Positions 36,405-46,297 are shown, numbered from the stretch's first letter. The stretch is 64,000 bases of DNA from Flavobacterium degerlachei (GCF_900106645.1 NZ_FNMV01000004.1:1-64000); one strand, 5' to 3'. Numbers and translations: made by a program. The notes: a model not told the origin generated them from the letters alone.

Positions 36405-36863
36405 ATGGAGGATCAAATAAAAATCATAAGAACTACTAGTGAGAATCATGATTTTGTTTCATTAGTTAGTGCTTTGGATAAAAGTTTGTGGGAAGCGTAC
36501 CCTGAATTAAAATCAAATTATTGGGGGAATAATATCATAGAGTTGAACCCTAATGTAGTGATTGTATATCTTGACGATGTGGCTGTTGCTTGCTCTTGTT
36601 TTAAGAAATATGATCGAAATACAATTGAAATAAAACGTATGTTTGTTTCTGTTGATAATCGTGGCAAAAGATTGGCACAGTTGATGTTACGGGAATTGGA
36701 ATCTTGGGCGAAGGAATTAGGGTTTACAGTTTCGGTTTTAGAGACATTATATAAGCAAGAAGCGGCTATTAGAATGTATCAAAAAGCGGCTTATGTTATC
36801 ACGGAGAATTATGGACCGTATGTAGGATTGAAAAATAGTATTTGTATGCAAAAACAGATTTAA
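36405..36863 (+). CDS. GNAT family N-acetyltransferase
   Basis: The 152 residues have the acetyl-CoA site of the GNAT fold, MFVSVDNRGKRLAQLMLREL (about residues 79-98, with the R/Q-x-x-G/A loop), and a final strand YVGLKNSICMQK. The substrate is unknown. It sits 8 bases after mpl in the same operon. Confidence 0.88.
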   Translation: MEDQIKIIRTTSENHDFVSLVSALDKSLWEAYPELKSNYWGNNIIELNPNVVIVYLDDVAVACSCFKKYDRNTIEIKRMFVSVDNRGKRLAQLMLRELESWAKELGFTVSVLETLYKQEAAIRMYQKAAYVITENYGPYVGLKNSICMQKQI

Positions 36864-36933
36864 GTTCAATTTAAATATTGGGTTTAAAGTATTAATGAGC
36901 GTTGGCATTTGGATTAATTTAAATCTTTTAAAC

Positions 36934-37626
36934 GTGGAGCAAAATAATTTTCCCATTACGCATTGGTCCGAAGACGATAAGCCACGTGAAAAACTGATGC
37001 TCAAAGGCAAGAGTGCTCTTAGTGACGCAGAATTAATTGCCATTTTGATTGGTTCAGGAAGTCGAAATGAATCAGCGGTTGAGTTGAGTAAGCGCATTTT
37101 AAAAAGCGTAAATAATAACTTGAATGCTTTAGGAAAACTGACAATTTCACGATTGATGGAGTTCAAAGGAATAGGGGAGGCAAAGGCCATTTCTATTATT
37201 GCCGCTCTTGAACTAGGAAGACGCCGAAGAACCGAAGATGCTTTAGAATTAGTGAAAATTACTTCGAGTAAAGCGATATTTGAATTGATGCAGCCAGTCA
37301 TTGGAGAGTTAGCGCACGAGGAATTTTGGATCGTTTATTTGAACAATTCTAATAAAGTACTTTCAAAATCCCAATTAAGTAAAGGTGGTATAACTGGCAC
37401 TTTGGTTGATGTGCGATTGGTCTTTAAAAATGCACTTGAAATAGGGGCCACAGCTTTAATTTTATGTCACAACCATCCTTCTGGAACATTGATTCCTAGT
37501 GATGCCGACAAACAAATAACAAAAAAATTAAAAATAGCTGGTGACAGTTTAGAGATTAAAGTTTTAGATCATTTAATTGTTACAGAAACCAGTTATTATA
37601 GTTTTGTTGATGAGGGAATTTTTTAA
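36934..37626 (+). CDS. radC: RadC family DNA-repair-like protein
   Basis: Starting at GTG 36934 (VEQNNFPITHWSEDDKPREK), the 230 residues have an N-terminal helix-hairpin-helix region (FKGIGEAKAISIIAALELG) and a C-terminal JAB domain whose zinc motif HNHPSGTLIPSDAD is intact. Members were once linked to repair; the cellular role is unclear. An ATG at 36895 would add 13 residues; family starts favour the GTG. It is inside the six-gene operon. Confidence 0.9.
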   Translation: MEQNNFPITHWSEDDKPREKLMLKGKSALSDAELIAILIGSGSRNESAVELSKRILKSVNNNLNALGKLTISRLMEFKGIGEAKAISIIAALELGRRRRTEDALELVKITSSKAIFELMQPVIGELAHEEFWIVYLNNSNKVLSKSQLSKGGITGTLVDVRLVFKNALEIGATALILCHNHPSGTLIPSDADKQITKKLKIAGDSLEIKVLDHLIVTETSYYSFVDEGIF

Positions 37627-37644
37627 TAATAAATTAAAAATATA

Positions 37645-38334
37645 ATGAAGATTGATAATATAAGAGATGTTTTTTTTGATTTAGATCATACCCTTTGGGA
37701 TTTTGATAAAAATTCTGAAATCACTTTTGAAAAGATATTTAGTAAAAGTCATCCATCCATTGAAATAAAGACTTTTATTGGGAAATATGTGCCCATAAAT
37801 CAAGCGTGTTGGAAATTATTCCAGTATGATAAAATTTCACATAAAGAATTACGTTATAACAGATTGAAACAATCATTTGATGCATTGAATTATGATATAT
37901 CAGATAAAGACATCGATTTGATTGCTGATGAATACATTCACTTTTTACCGGATAATAATCATCTTTTTGACGGCGCATTTGAAATTTTGGATTATTTAAA
38001 TCAAAAGTACAAGCTTCATATTATTACTAATGGTTTTGCTGATGTTCAGCATAGAAAGATTAGCAATTCAAAATTGGTGAGTTATTTTGATACCGTTACT
38101 AATTCAGAAATGGCGGGAGTTAAAAAACCCAATCCTATCATTTTTGAGTATGCATTAGATTTAGCTAAAGCCAAAAAAGAAAATAGTATTATGATAGGAG
38201 ATTCGATAGAAGCGGATGTGCAAGGTGCTTTAGATATTGGATTAGATGCCATTTTTTTTAATGAAACACCTAGTCCTGTTGGAAAACATATAAAACAAAT
38301 TAACCATTTATTAGAATTAAAAAATTATTTATAA
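37645..38334 (+). CDS. HAD family hydrolase (YjjG-like)
   Basis: A 229-residue phosphatase of the haloacid dehalogenase superfamily. Motif I is FFDLDHTLWDFD (about residues 11-22) with its nucleophile aspartate, motif II is the T in HIITNGFADVQ, motif III is the Lys in GVKKPNP, and motif IV is MIGDSIEADV. It is closest in layout to YjjG/YfnB 5'-nucleotidases that act on pyrimidine nucleotides. It follows radC after 18 bases. Confidence 0.9.
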   Translation: MKIDNIRDVFFDLDHTLWDFDKNSEITFEKIFSKSHPSIEIKTFIGKYVPINQACWKLFQYDKISHKELRYNRLKQSFDALNYDISDKDIDLIADEYIHFLPDNNHLFDGAFEILDYLNQKYKLHIITNGFADVQHRKISNSKLVSYFDTVTNSEMAGVKKPNPIIFEYALDLAKAKKENSIMIGDSIEADVQGALDIGLDAIFFNETPSPVGKHIKQINHLLELKNYL

Positions 38335-38337
38335 ATT

Positions 38338-39111
38338 ATGAAAAAAATATTATTATTACTTGTTGCATTGATCTCTACATACGGTTTTTCACAATCGATT
38401 AATAATTACAAGTATGTAATTATCCCTTTGAAATATGAATTTATGAAGTCAGAAAATCAATATCGTTTGGCTACATTGTCTAAGTTTAACCTTAACAAAG
38501 CAGGTTTTGAGGCGTATTATGAAAATGAGCATTTAGCTGTAACTACTGAGAAATGTGACTTACTTTCTTTTGAAGTAATCAAAGAAAAATCTTTTTTGAC
38601 AACAAAATTACACGCTATTTTTAAAGATTGTTATGGTAAAGTTGTTTATCAATCGGAAACAGGCGTGAGTAAAGAAAAGGATTATCAGCTTGCATATAGT
38701 GAAGCTTTAAACAAGGCTTTTGTTTCAATTGAAGGCTTAAATTATAAATATGCTGGGTCAGTAAAAGAGATTAAAAAAACTGTGACTCCTATTAAGGAAC
38801 AATCTAATACGGTTGTGGTAAAAGAAGTTGCTACTGTCTTAGAAAAAGTTAATCCAAGCACTGTAGTTGCACCAAAAGTTTCAGTTCAAAGTTCAAGTGC
38901 TTTGTATGCACAACCAATAGCTAACGGATATCAATTAGTTGACAGTACGCCAAAAGTGGTGATGAAGGTTTATAAAACTTCAAATGAGTCTAATTTTATT
39001 GCTGAAAAAGACGGGACTAATGGAGTTTTAGTATTAAAGGACAAACAATGGTTTTTTGAATATTACAAAGACGGAACTTTGTATTCAGAGAAAATAGAAG
39101 TTAAATTCTAG
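38338..39111 (+). CDS. Secreted protein of unknown function
   Basis: The 257-residue protein has a signal peptide MKKILLLLVALISTYGFSQ and an N-terminal mixed region, followed by a Thr/Val-rich linker (about residues 145-190). The C-terminal part has LVDSTPKVVMKVYKTS and ends in strands WFFEYYKDGTLYSEKIEVKF. No catalytic motif is seen. It starts 3 bases after the HAD gene stop and is the last gene before the shared terminator. I have only seen such proteins in Flavobacteriaceae, from memory. Confidence 0.75.
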   Translation: MKKILLLLVALISTYGFSQSINNYKYVIIPLKYEFMKSENQYRLATLSKFNLNKAGFEAYYENEHLAVTTEKCDLLSFEVIKEKSFLTTKLHAIFKDCYGKVVYQSETGVSKEKDYQLAYSEALNKAFVSIEGLNYKYAGSVKEIKKTVTPIKEQSNTVVVKEVATVLEKVNPSTVVAPKVSVQSSSALYAQPIANGYQLVDSTPKVVMKVYKTSNESNFIAEKDGTNGVLVLKDKQWFFEYYKDGTLYSEKIEVKF

Positions 39112-39132
39112 TATGAATTAATTTATTGGATT

Positions 39133-39179
39133 AAACAAAAAAGCAGCTTATTCCTAACGAATAAGCTGCTTTTTTGTTT
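39133..39179. terminator. Bidirectional terminator between the mpl operon and rarA
   Basis: A perfect 20-bp inverted repeat (39133-39152 and 39160-39179) with GCAGCTTATT in the stem has A-runs on the left and T-runs on the right, so it works in both directions. It embeds the rarA stop codon: the last two bases of the minus-strand stop lie in the outer stem. Confidence 0.88.
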
Positions 39180-40455
39180 AGTAGCCGTATTTGTTTTTCC
39201 AGCGATTTTTCAAAAATTCTCGAGTTGTATTCTCACGAGAATTGTTGCCAGGGACATATATTGCTTTATTACTTAACTCATCAGGGAGAAACTCCTGTTC
39301 TGCAAAATTATTGGCATAATCATGCGAATACTTGTACTCGTCACCATAGCCTAATTCTTTCATTAATTTGGTAGGCGCATTTCGCAAATGTATAGGGACA
39401 GATAAATCACCTGTTTGTTTTACAATTTGTTGTGCAGTCCCAATAGCCATATAAGAAGCATTGCTTTTAGGGGACGTTGCTAAATAGATGGCGCATTGGC
39501 TTAATATAATTCTGCTTTCGGGATATCCAATTGTAGCGACAGCCTGAAAGGTATTGTTAGCCATTATAAAAGCCGTTGGGTTAGCGTTGCCAATGTCTTC
39601 ACTAGATAGAATTAACATTCTTCGGGCGATGAATTTTACATCTTCACCACCTTCAATCATTCTGGCTAGCCAGTAAACGGCTCCATTTGGATCGCTTCCA
39701 CGAATAGATTTTATAAATGCTGATACGATATCATAATGTTGTTCACCACTTTTGTCATACAATACTGTGTTTTTTTGAACAAGTTGAAAAACACGATCGT
39801 TTGTGATTGTTATTTCGTCTTCAGCAGAGGCGTTTACGACAAGTTCGAAAATATTCAATAGTTTTCGTCCGTCACCTCCAGAAAGACGCAATAACGCCTC
39901 TGTTTCCTTTAATTTAATATTTTTAGACATTAAAAAGCTGTCTTTTTTTAATGCGCGTTGTAATAAGGACTCTAAATCCTGTTTTGTGAACGCATTCAAT
40001 ATATAAACTTGACAACGAGACAATAAAGCAGGGATTACTTCAAAACTGGGGTTTTCTGTAGTTGCACCTATTAGAGTAATCCAACCTTTTTCAACTGCAG
40101 CTAAAAGGGAGTCTTGTTGGGATTTGCTAAATCGATGGATCTCATCAATAAATAAAATTGGATTTTTTGTTGTAAAAAGACCGCCACTTTGTTTTGCTTT
40201 ATCAATAACGTCTCGAATGTCTTTTACTCCAGAATTGATGGCGCTCAATATATAAAATGGTCGTTTTGATTCTTGAGCTATAATTTGTGCCAAAGTAGTT
40301 TTACCCGTTCCCGGAGGTCCCCACAATATCAGTGAGGGAATAATCCCTTTGGCGATTTGTTGGGTCAACGATCCGTTAGGACCTATAAGATGGGCTTGAC
40401 TTATATAATCTTCTAGTTTTTGTGGGCGTATGCGTTCTGCTAAAGGTGCTTCCAT
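39178..40455 (-). CDS. rarA: Replication-associated recombination protein A (RarA/MgsA)
   Basis: A 425-residue AAA+ ATPase of the RarA/WRNIP1 type that acts at stalled replication forks. It shows MEAPLAERIRPQKLEDYISQ at the start, Walker A GPPGTGKTTL (about residues 46-55), Walker B ILFIDEIHRF, sensor 1 TTENPS, and the C-terminal MgsA domain with YPESRIILSQCAIYLATSPK. Length is normal. The stop codon lies inside the shared terminator stem. Confidence 0.96.
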   Translation of the reverse strand: MEAPLAERIRPQKLEDYISQAHLIGPNGSLTQQIAKGIIPSLILWGPPGTGKTTLAQIIAQESKRPFYILSAINSGVKDIRDVIDKAKQSGGLFTTKNPILFIDEIHRFSKSQQDSLLAAVEKGWITLIGATTENPSFEVIPALLSRCQVYILNAFTKQDLESLLQRALKKDSFLMSKNIKLKETEALLRLSGGDGRKLLNIFELVVNASAEDEITITNDRVFQLVQKNTVLYDKSGEQHYDIVSAFIKSIRGSDPNGAVYWLARMIEGGEDVKFIARRMLILSSEDIGNANPTAFIMANNTFQAVATIGYPESRIILSQCAIYLATSPKSNASYMAIGTAQQIVKQTGDLSVPIHLRNAPTKLMKELGYGDEYKYSHDYANNFAEQEFLPDELSNKAIYVPGNNSRENTTREFLKNRWKNKYGY

Positions 40456-40569
40456 GTGTTGTATTGAATCTGAATTGCATATTCATTAATCGTCATCCTA
40501 AATTCAGTTTAAGAAATGTAAAATTACTGTATTTTTATAGTTCTACTTTTGAATCGAGATTTTTTTTTT

Positions 40570-40657
40570 GGAGCCATTTCCAGCTATCCGCTACAATCTT
40601 TTTATTCCATTTTAAAAAAAAATGAAATAAAAAGGATTTCCACTTCTATCTGGGCTA
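40570..40657 (-). repeat. Dispersed intergenic hairpin repeat, copy 4
   Basis: About 88 bases. On the minus strand it reads TAGCCCAGATAGAAGTGGAA, then a hairpin based on TTTTTATT...AATAAAAA, and ends GATTGTAGCGGATAGCTGGA. It is the cleanest copy and links the type at 16318 (ends) with the type at 33022 (GTGGAAATCC and GATTGTA). It lies between the divergent rarA and rhomboid genes. Confidence 0.78.
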
Positions 40658-40778
40658 GTAGTTTTTGTACCAACTATTTATTGATACTGACAAAATAGCA
40701 TTAAATTGCATCTGGATAAATTTTTGCGATAGCTTATTTCTAATCAAAAGAGCTAACCAAAATTCAAAATTGATACTA

Positions 40779-41531
40779 ATGGACAAACATTTTAAATTCA
40801 GCAATTCCGTAATTGGGCTGCCACTCTTCTTTGTATTGTTCCTGTGGTTTGTATATTGGTTAGAGATTCGATTTGGTTTTGATTTCGGTAAGAATGGAAT
40901 ATTACCCAGAACCTTTTCTGGATTGCAGGGAATTATTTTTAGTCCGTTTATACATTCAGATCTCAATCACCTTTATAATAATTCAATTCCTTTACTAGCA
41001 TTGTTGGCTGCATTGCAGTTTTTCTATGCAAAACAATCTTTTTCTGTAATAGGTTTTGGGATTATATTTTCGGGTTTACTGACATGGATAATCGGAAGGG
41101 AGAACTACCATATTGGTGCTAGTGGTTTAATCTATGTTCTGGTTAGTTTTATTTTTTTTAAAGGACTACTTACAAAATATTACCGTTTGATAGCGCTATC
41201 ATTAACGGTGATTATGTTATATGGAGGGATGCTCTGGTATGTTTTTCCAGAAGTAGATAATTCCATTTCTTGGGAAGGACATTTGGCAGGATTGATAACT
41301 GGTTTTGCTCTTTCATTTATTTATAAAACTCCGGAGTATAAAAAGGAACTAAAATACGATTGGGAGAAACCTGACTTTGATCCTATAGAAGATAAGTTTT
41401 TGCAACGCTTTGACGAAAATGGGAATTTTGTTAATCTGCCACCTATAGTTGAGGAGGAGGTAGAGCTGCCGTATTTTAATTCTAACGATGCCGTGGTTTA
41501 TACAATTATAGAAAAAAAGGAGGACGACTAG
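40779..41531 (+). CDS. Rhomboid family intramembrane serine protease
   Basis: From ATG 40779 (MDKHFKFSNSVIG) the product has 250 residues with six hydrophobic helices. The catalytic serine is in YHIGASGLIY (about residue 115) and the helix-6 histidine in WEGHLAGLITG. The helix-2 motif HSDLNHLYNN is intact. The C-terminus is long, soluble and acidic, probably cytosolic. A longer reading frame from 40665 would run through the hairpin-repeat flank and is unlikely. Confidence 0.9.
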   Translation: MDKHFKFSNSVIGLPLFFVLFLWFVYWLEIRFGFDFGKNGILPRTFSGLQGIIFSPFIHSDLNHLYNNSIPLLALLAALQFFYAKQSFSVIGFGIIFSGLLTWIIGRENYHIGASGLIYVLVSFIFFKGLLTKYYRLIALSLTVIMLYGGMLWYVFPEVDNSISWEGHLAGLITGFALSFIYKTPEYKKELKYDWEKPDFDPIEDKFLQRFDENGNFVNLPPIVEEEVELPYFNSNDAVVYTIIEKKEDD

Positions 41532-41591
41532 GTTTTATAAATTAGTTCTAATAGGATAGTAGAGCGTCTGATTTCGGTAGTACTTAAAATA

Positions 41592-41625
41592 AAAAATCCC
41601 GTTTGCTTGCGCATTCGGGATTTTT
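41592..41625. terminator. Bidirectional terminator between rhomboid and susD genes
   Basis: The arms 41592-41601 and 41616-41625 (AAAAATCCCG) form a 10-bp hairpin with A-run and T-run flanks. It stands between convergent genes and should serve both. Confidence 0.83.
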
Positions 41626-41644
41626 AACTAATTCAATCTAAATA

Positions 41645-43141
41645 TTAATTTGGGTTTTGTTCGATGTTTGGGTTTGAATTTATTTCCGCTCTAGGGAAAA
41701 GCCATTGCCATCTTTTATCACCAGCAGGAATACTCAATACTTGAGCAACTGAAGAAATGTGATTCGATGTAGTAGCAGGAACCGTAGTAGGACCAACTCT
41801 ATCTAAAGCAGAGTTAGTTCTTTTTAGATCGTAAAATCTAAATCCTTCACCCCATAACTCAAGTCTTCTGTGTAAGTGAATTTCGTTTACTAAAGCTTGA
41901 CCAGTAGCTGTAGATTTTACATAGGCAGGGTTTCTATTTGAAATTAAAGTAAATAAAGCTGTAGCAGCTGTAGCATCGTTCATCTTCGCTTTTGCTTCAG
42001 CTTCAATAAGGTACATTTCAGCGATACGCATATAAGGAACATCACATCTACTATCACCAGTACTTACCGAAAGGAATTTCTGGCTAGTATAAGGGAATTT
42101 TACTGCAGTTGAAACCAAAGTAATATTTGGGTGTTGCCCTGTTTTACTAAAGATTGTAGTACGTACATCTGTAGACGGAAATTGATCCCATAGTTTGTTA
42201 AAAATTGCTTTTGGACAAGAACGAATTACAGTTGAACTGTAATTACGAGACATATAAGCACCAAAGTTAGCAAATGACTCCGATTGTAGTTCGTTTACAT
42301 AACTTCCCCACATCCATTCTGAATTTGTGTATGAGTTAAATCCTGAAACATAAGCTGTATTGCTCATTAAAGATTTACCTGCTCTTGCAAGTGCTGCATT
42401 AGCTGCTGCAACTGGCCAGTTTTGTTGAACTAAAGCGACACGTGCTTTTAATCCTTGAGCTACTCTTAAATCTAAATGAGAATTGTTAGGCTTTGTGTAT
42501 CCAACTAGTAGTACTAATGCATCATCAATGTCTTTATTGATTTGAGTGTAAACTTCCTCTACAGTTGATCTTGGTAATTGCTCATTTGATACGCTTAATA
42601 CTAAAGGTATTCCTAATTGACTATTAGGTATTGCAGTAGCGTCGTAACGTTTTCCGTACAATTGTACTAATTGGAAATGTGAAAATGCACGATATAATAA
42701 AGCTTGTCCTTTTATTATTTTTTTATCAGCATCTGATCCAGTAGCAACATCTACATTCTCTAATATTGTGTTAGCATTTCTGTTGATTCTATAAAAAGTT
42801 CTGTATGGAAAAGCAACATCTTGCGAATTTTCATTGCTTAAACCATTCCAGTTATAAACTTGTAAAAACCATCCGTTTGATATTGGAAAAACAAGATCTT
42901 CTCCTGCAATATCTATTTGTTGCATACATCCAGCAATCCCAGTTTCATTTTGTCCTTCATATCTGATATACAATGATCTATGGATTCCGTTTAATAAAGA
43001 GAATAAATTGGCTGTTGTAGAAGTTGCTGATGCGTAATCAACAAACTCAGTTGGTTTCTTTACTAAGAAATCTTCCGAACACGAGCTTAATGACAGTATC
43101 GATAATACCACCAATAAAATTGTTTTGTTAAGTGTTTTCAT
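41645..43141 (-). CDS. SusD/RagB family nutrient-binding lipoprotein (system 1)
   Basis: The 498 residues begin with a lipoprotein signal MKTLNKTILLVVLSILSLSS, then Cys-21. The residues after it, CSEDF, fit the acidic surface-export signal reported for Flavobacterium lipoproteins. The body is a typical SusD of the RagB type (N-terminal TPR-like region, C-terminal YLIEAEAKAKMND and RRLELWGEGFRFYDLKR). It caps the SusC barrel of system 1 and sits 9 bases after it. No sugar-cutting enzyme is nearby, so the nutrient is unknown. Confidence 0.93.
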   Translation of the reverse strand: MKTLNKTILLVVLSILSLSSCSEDFLVKKPTEFVDYASATSTTANLFSLLNGIHRSLYIRYEGQNETGIAGCMQQIDIAGEDLVFPISNGWFLQVYNWNGLSNENSQDVAFPYRTFYRINRNANTILENVDVATGSDADKKIIKGQALLYRAFSHFQLVQLYGKRYDATAIPNSQLGIPLVLSVSNEQLPRSTVEEVYTQINKDIDDALVLLVGYTKPNNSHLDLRVAQGLKARVALVQQNWPVAAANAALARAGKSLMSNTAYVSGFNSYTNSEWMWGSYVNELQSESFANFGAYMSRNYSSTVIRSCPKAIFNKLWDQFPSTDVRTTIFSKTGQHPNITLVSTAVKFPYTSQKFLSVSTGDSRCDVPYMRIAEMYLIEAEAKAKMNDATAATALFTLISNRNPAYVKSTATGQALVNEIHLHRRLELWGEGFRFYDLKRTNSALDRVGPTTVPATTSNHISSVAQVLSIPAGDKRWQWLFPRAEINSNPNIEQNPN

Positions 43142-43150
43142 GATATTGTA

Positions 43151-46100
43151 TTAAAAGTTTAAATTGATTCCTAATGAAATAGTTCTAGATGGTGAGAATC
43201 TATTTTGAGTAGTTCCATTAAAAGTCGCTTGAGGGTCCATACCGTCTCTTTTGGCGAATAATTTTAAGTTTTCGCCATTAACATAAAACTTAGCTCCATC
43301 AATTTGTAATTTCGAAATAAGGTCTTTTGGTAAGTTGTAAGATAAAGATACTTGTCTTAATGATAAGTAATCAGAATCAACTAACCAACGATTTGAAGCT
43401 GCTGAGTTTTGTGTGTTTCTAGAGATATTCATTACAGGAACATCTGTGATGTCACCTGGTTTTTGCCATCTGTCCAAAATGTCTGTATGTAAAGCAGATC
43501 CGTAATTGTTACCTGAATGCATTAATGCAGCGTAGTTCGAGTCATAAATTTTTCCTCCTAATTGGTACGTCATTAAAACATCCATTTGGAAACCACCTAC
43601 TTTAAAAGTATTAGTAAAACTACCAAACAAATCAGGTAATGAAGTACCGTGGTATTCGTATAATGCTTTGTTTTGATTGATGGTAACATTAACTCCGTTT
43701 ACTGTTCTTGAATCAGTGTCAGTAGGAGTTGTCAATAAAGGGTCAACTACATAAAGAGCGTATCCATCTGTTGGATCTACACCATACCAAGTTCTCAACC
43801 AATAGTCGTAAATAGAGCTTCCTACTGCATATTTTTTAGTACCATTGATAATTTCTTTTTGCGGCAATGATGTAATTTCATTTTTAATAGTAGAAGCATT
43901 GATGTTTACATTCCAAGAGAATTCTTTTGTTTTTACAATCATAGCATCTAATGAAACTTCAATTCCTTGATTAAACATCGATCCAATGTTTTCAACTTTA
44001 GAATCTAAACCTGAAGAAACAGGAATAGGAACGTTAAAGATCAATCCGTCTGTTTTTCTATTGTAGTATTCTACTGAACCTCTCAATCTATTTCCAAAAA
44101 AAGCATAATCTATAGCGATATCTTTCTGTGTATTTTTTTCCCATTTTAAATTGGGAGCACCTTGGTCATTTGTAAGAATTCCTACTTCGCTAGCATTGTT
44201 AAGACCTAGTGAAAAAGTAGGTGCGCCAATGTAATAGTTTAGACCATCATAGCTTGTATGTGAATCATTTCCTACTTCTCCAAATGAAGCTCTTAATTTT
44301 AATTCATTGATCCAAGTTTGTTTTTCAATAAATGATTCTCTAGTTAAGTTCCATGCGGCACCTACTGACCAGAAATTACCCCATTTGTTAGCATCTGCGA
44401 ATTTTGAAGACCCGTCTCTACGTACTGAAGCAGATAAAATATATTTTTCATCATAATCATATCCTACACGTGAGAAGTAGGATTCTGTTGCGTAATTTCT
44501 TGTGTAAGAATTTAAATCAGATACGGTAAGGTAGTTGATGAATTCGTTGTTGTTAGGTACACCTTGTCCTCTTTTTGAACCAAACATATAGTTGTATTCA
44601 TAGTCAAAACTTTCGTGTCCTACTAATGCATTAAAATTATGGTTGTTTACGCTTTTAGTATAATCAAGTAATTGATTAAAAGTGATTCCTGTGGTTACAG
44701 TATTAGTACGTGATGCATATCCATCAGGTGCTCCATCTCCAATAAGTTTATTCCAAAATACATTGTTGTTGAAATGTGCGTTATCAAATGCAAAGTTGGT
44801 TGTGAATTTAAGGTCTTTTAAGAATTTTACTTCTAAATAAGTACGACCATTAAATGATAAGCTTTTATCTTTATTTTCATTGTTTAAAGTTTCATAAACA
44901 ACGTTTCTTCCGTTTGAAGCTCCTGATCCACGTAGTGCAGAATAAACTGGGTTACCAGTTGCGTCTAGAATTACTGCTCCAGTAGTTGCATCATGACTCA
45001 ATACAGGGTAAATTGGTCCCATATAACGGATAGTACGGAATGGATTATTGAAAGATGAAGTGTTAGCTACTCCGTCAACCGCTTGGTTTGAATCAGTAAA
45101 TGTAGTTGCTACATTCGCTCCTGTTTTGAACCATTCTTTTAGTTTAGTGTTTACATTTAAACGTGCAGTCGTTCTCTTGAAATCAGAGTTTTGAATTGAT
45201 GCTTCTTCGCTTAAGTTACCGATAGACACAAAATAATCACTTCTTTCTGTTTTTCCTTGGTAAGAGAAATCAATGTTTCTTCTTAATCCGGCTCTTTCTA
45301 GTTGTTTTCCCCAGTCCAAATCATCTGGATATAAAAGTTGTGCAGCAGGATTTAATTGTCCATTTGCATCAAATAAACTTGCATTCGGAACATTAAAAGG
45401 ATTGATAACTAAATCTATAGGAGTTCTAGTAGAAGCAAATGCATTTGCAGTAGCTAATAATGCTGGAGTGCTCATTGGTCTACTGTTTCTAATAGCTTCC
45501 CAAGTTAAAGGGTAGTATTGAAATGCGTCAACTCTATCATATTCAGGGATAGATCTTGTAGAAAGACCTGTACTCATGTTGAAGTTGAATTTGTCTTTAG
45601 AAGAAGTACCTTTTTTTGTAGTAATCATTACTACACCATTTGCTGCCTTAGATCCGTATAAAGAGGTAGAAGCTGCATCTTTTAATATTGTCATGCTTGC
45701 AACATCGGCTGCGTTAATATTATTGATGTCTCCTGTAAAAGGAACTCCATCAACAACATAAAGAGGTGTGTTAGAACCGCTAATAGAGCTAAAACCTCTA
45801 ATTCTAACTGACGGCTGAGAACCTGGTTGGCCTGAACCACTTTGAATTTGTACCCCTGATACAGCTCCTTCAATTCCTGAAAGTACATTGGTAACAGCTC
45901 TGTTTTCAATATCTTGTGATTTAATAGTCGTTGCAGATCCCGTGTAAGAAGCTTTTTTAGCTTTCCCATAAGCGATAATTACGACTTCATCTATAGCAAC
46001 TGCTGTAGATTGCATTCTAACATTTAATGTGTTAGAGTTGTCAACAGTGATAGTTTTTGTATCTAACCCAATAAAGGATAGAACTAGAACATCACCTGTT

Positions 46101-46297
46101 TTTGCACTGATGGAGTATTTTCCATCAAAATTAGTTTGAACACCATTTGATGTTCCTTTAACTTTCACATTTACCCCGGTTAGGGCTTGCCCCTCATTGT
46201 CCGAAACAGTACCGCTCACAGTTCTGTTTTGCGCAAATGTAATTTGCGTAATTAATGCTAGTACAAGCATTAAAATTTGATTAAACTTTGGTCTCAT
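43151..46297 (-). CDS. SusC/RagA family TonB-dependent transporter (system 1)
   Basis: A 1,048-residue outer-membrane channel with a signal peptide ending ITFAQ (about residue 23). A carboxypeptidase-regulatory-like domain follows (VSGTVSDNEGQALTGVNVKV), then the TonB-box-like segment DEVVIIAYG, the plug with IRGFSSISGSNTPLYVVDGV, and a barrel of about 800 residues ending in GINLNF. It would import a ligand delivered by the SusD partner, powered by TonB. The N-terminus differs from those of systems 2 and 3. Confidence 0.95.
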   Translation of the reverse strand: MRPKFNQILMLVLALITQITFAQNRTVSGTVSDNEGQALTGVNVKVKGTSNGVQTNFDGKYSISAKTGDVLVLSFIGLDTKTITVDNSNTLNVRMQSTAVAIDEVVIIAYGKAKKASYTGSATTIKSQDIENRAVTNVLSGIEGAVSGVQIQSGSGQPGSQPSVRIRGFSSISGSNTPLYVVDGVPFTGDINNINAADVASMTILKDAASTSLYGSKAANGVVMITTKKGTSSKDKFNFNMSTGLSTRSIPEYDRVDAFQYYPLTWEAIRNSRPMSTPALLATANAFASTRTPIDLVINPFNVPNASLFDANGQLNPAAQLLYPDDLDWGKQLERAGLRRNIDFSYQGKTERSDYFVSIGNLSEEASIQNSDFKRTTARLNVNTKLKEWFKTGANVATTFTDSNQAVDGVANTSSFNNPFRTIRYMGPIYPVLSHDATTGAVILDATGNPVYSALRGSGASNGRNVVYETLNNENKDKSLSFNGRTYLEVKFLKDLKFTTNFAFDNAHFNNNVFWNKLIGDGAPDGYASRTNTVTTGITFNQLLDYTKSVNNHNFNALVGHESFDYEYNYMFGSKRGQGVPNNNEFINYLTVSDLNSYTRNYATESYFSRVGYDYDEKYILSASVRRDGSSKFADANKWGNFWSVGAAWNLTRESFIEKQTWINELKLRASFGEVGNDSHTSYDGLNYYIGAPTFSLGLNNASEVGILTNDQGAPNLKWEKNTQKDIAIDYAFFGNRLRGSVEYYNRKTDGLIFNVPIPVSSGLDSKVENIGSMFNQGIEVSLDAMIVKTKEFSWNVNINASTIKNEITSLPQKEIINGTKKYAVGSSIYDYWLRTWYGVDPTDGYALYVVDPLLTTPTDTDSRTVNGVNVTINQNKALYEYHGTSLPDLFGSFTNTFKVGGFQMDVLMTYQLGGKIYDSNYAALMHSGNNYGSALHTDILDRWQKPGDITDVPVMNISRNTQNSAASNRWLVDSDYLSLRQVSLSYNLPKDLISKLQIDGAKFYVNGENLKLFAKRDGMDPQATFNGTTQNRFSPSRTISLGINLNF

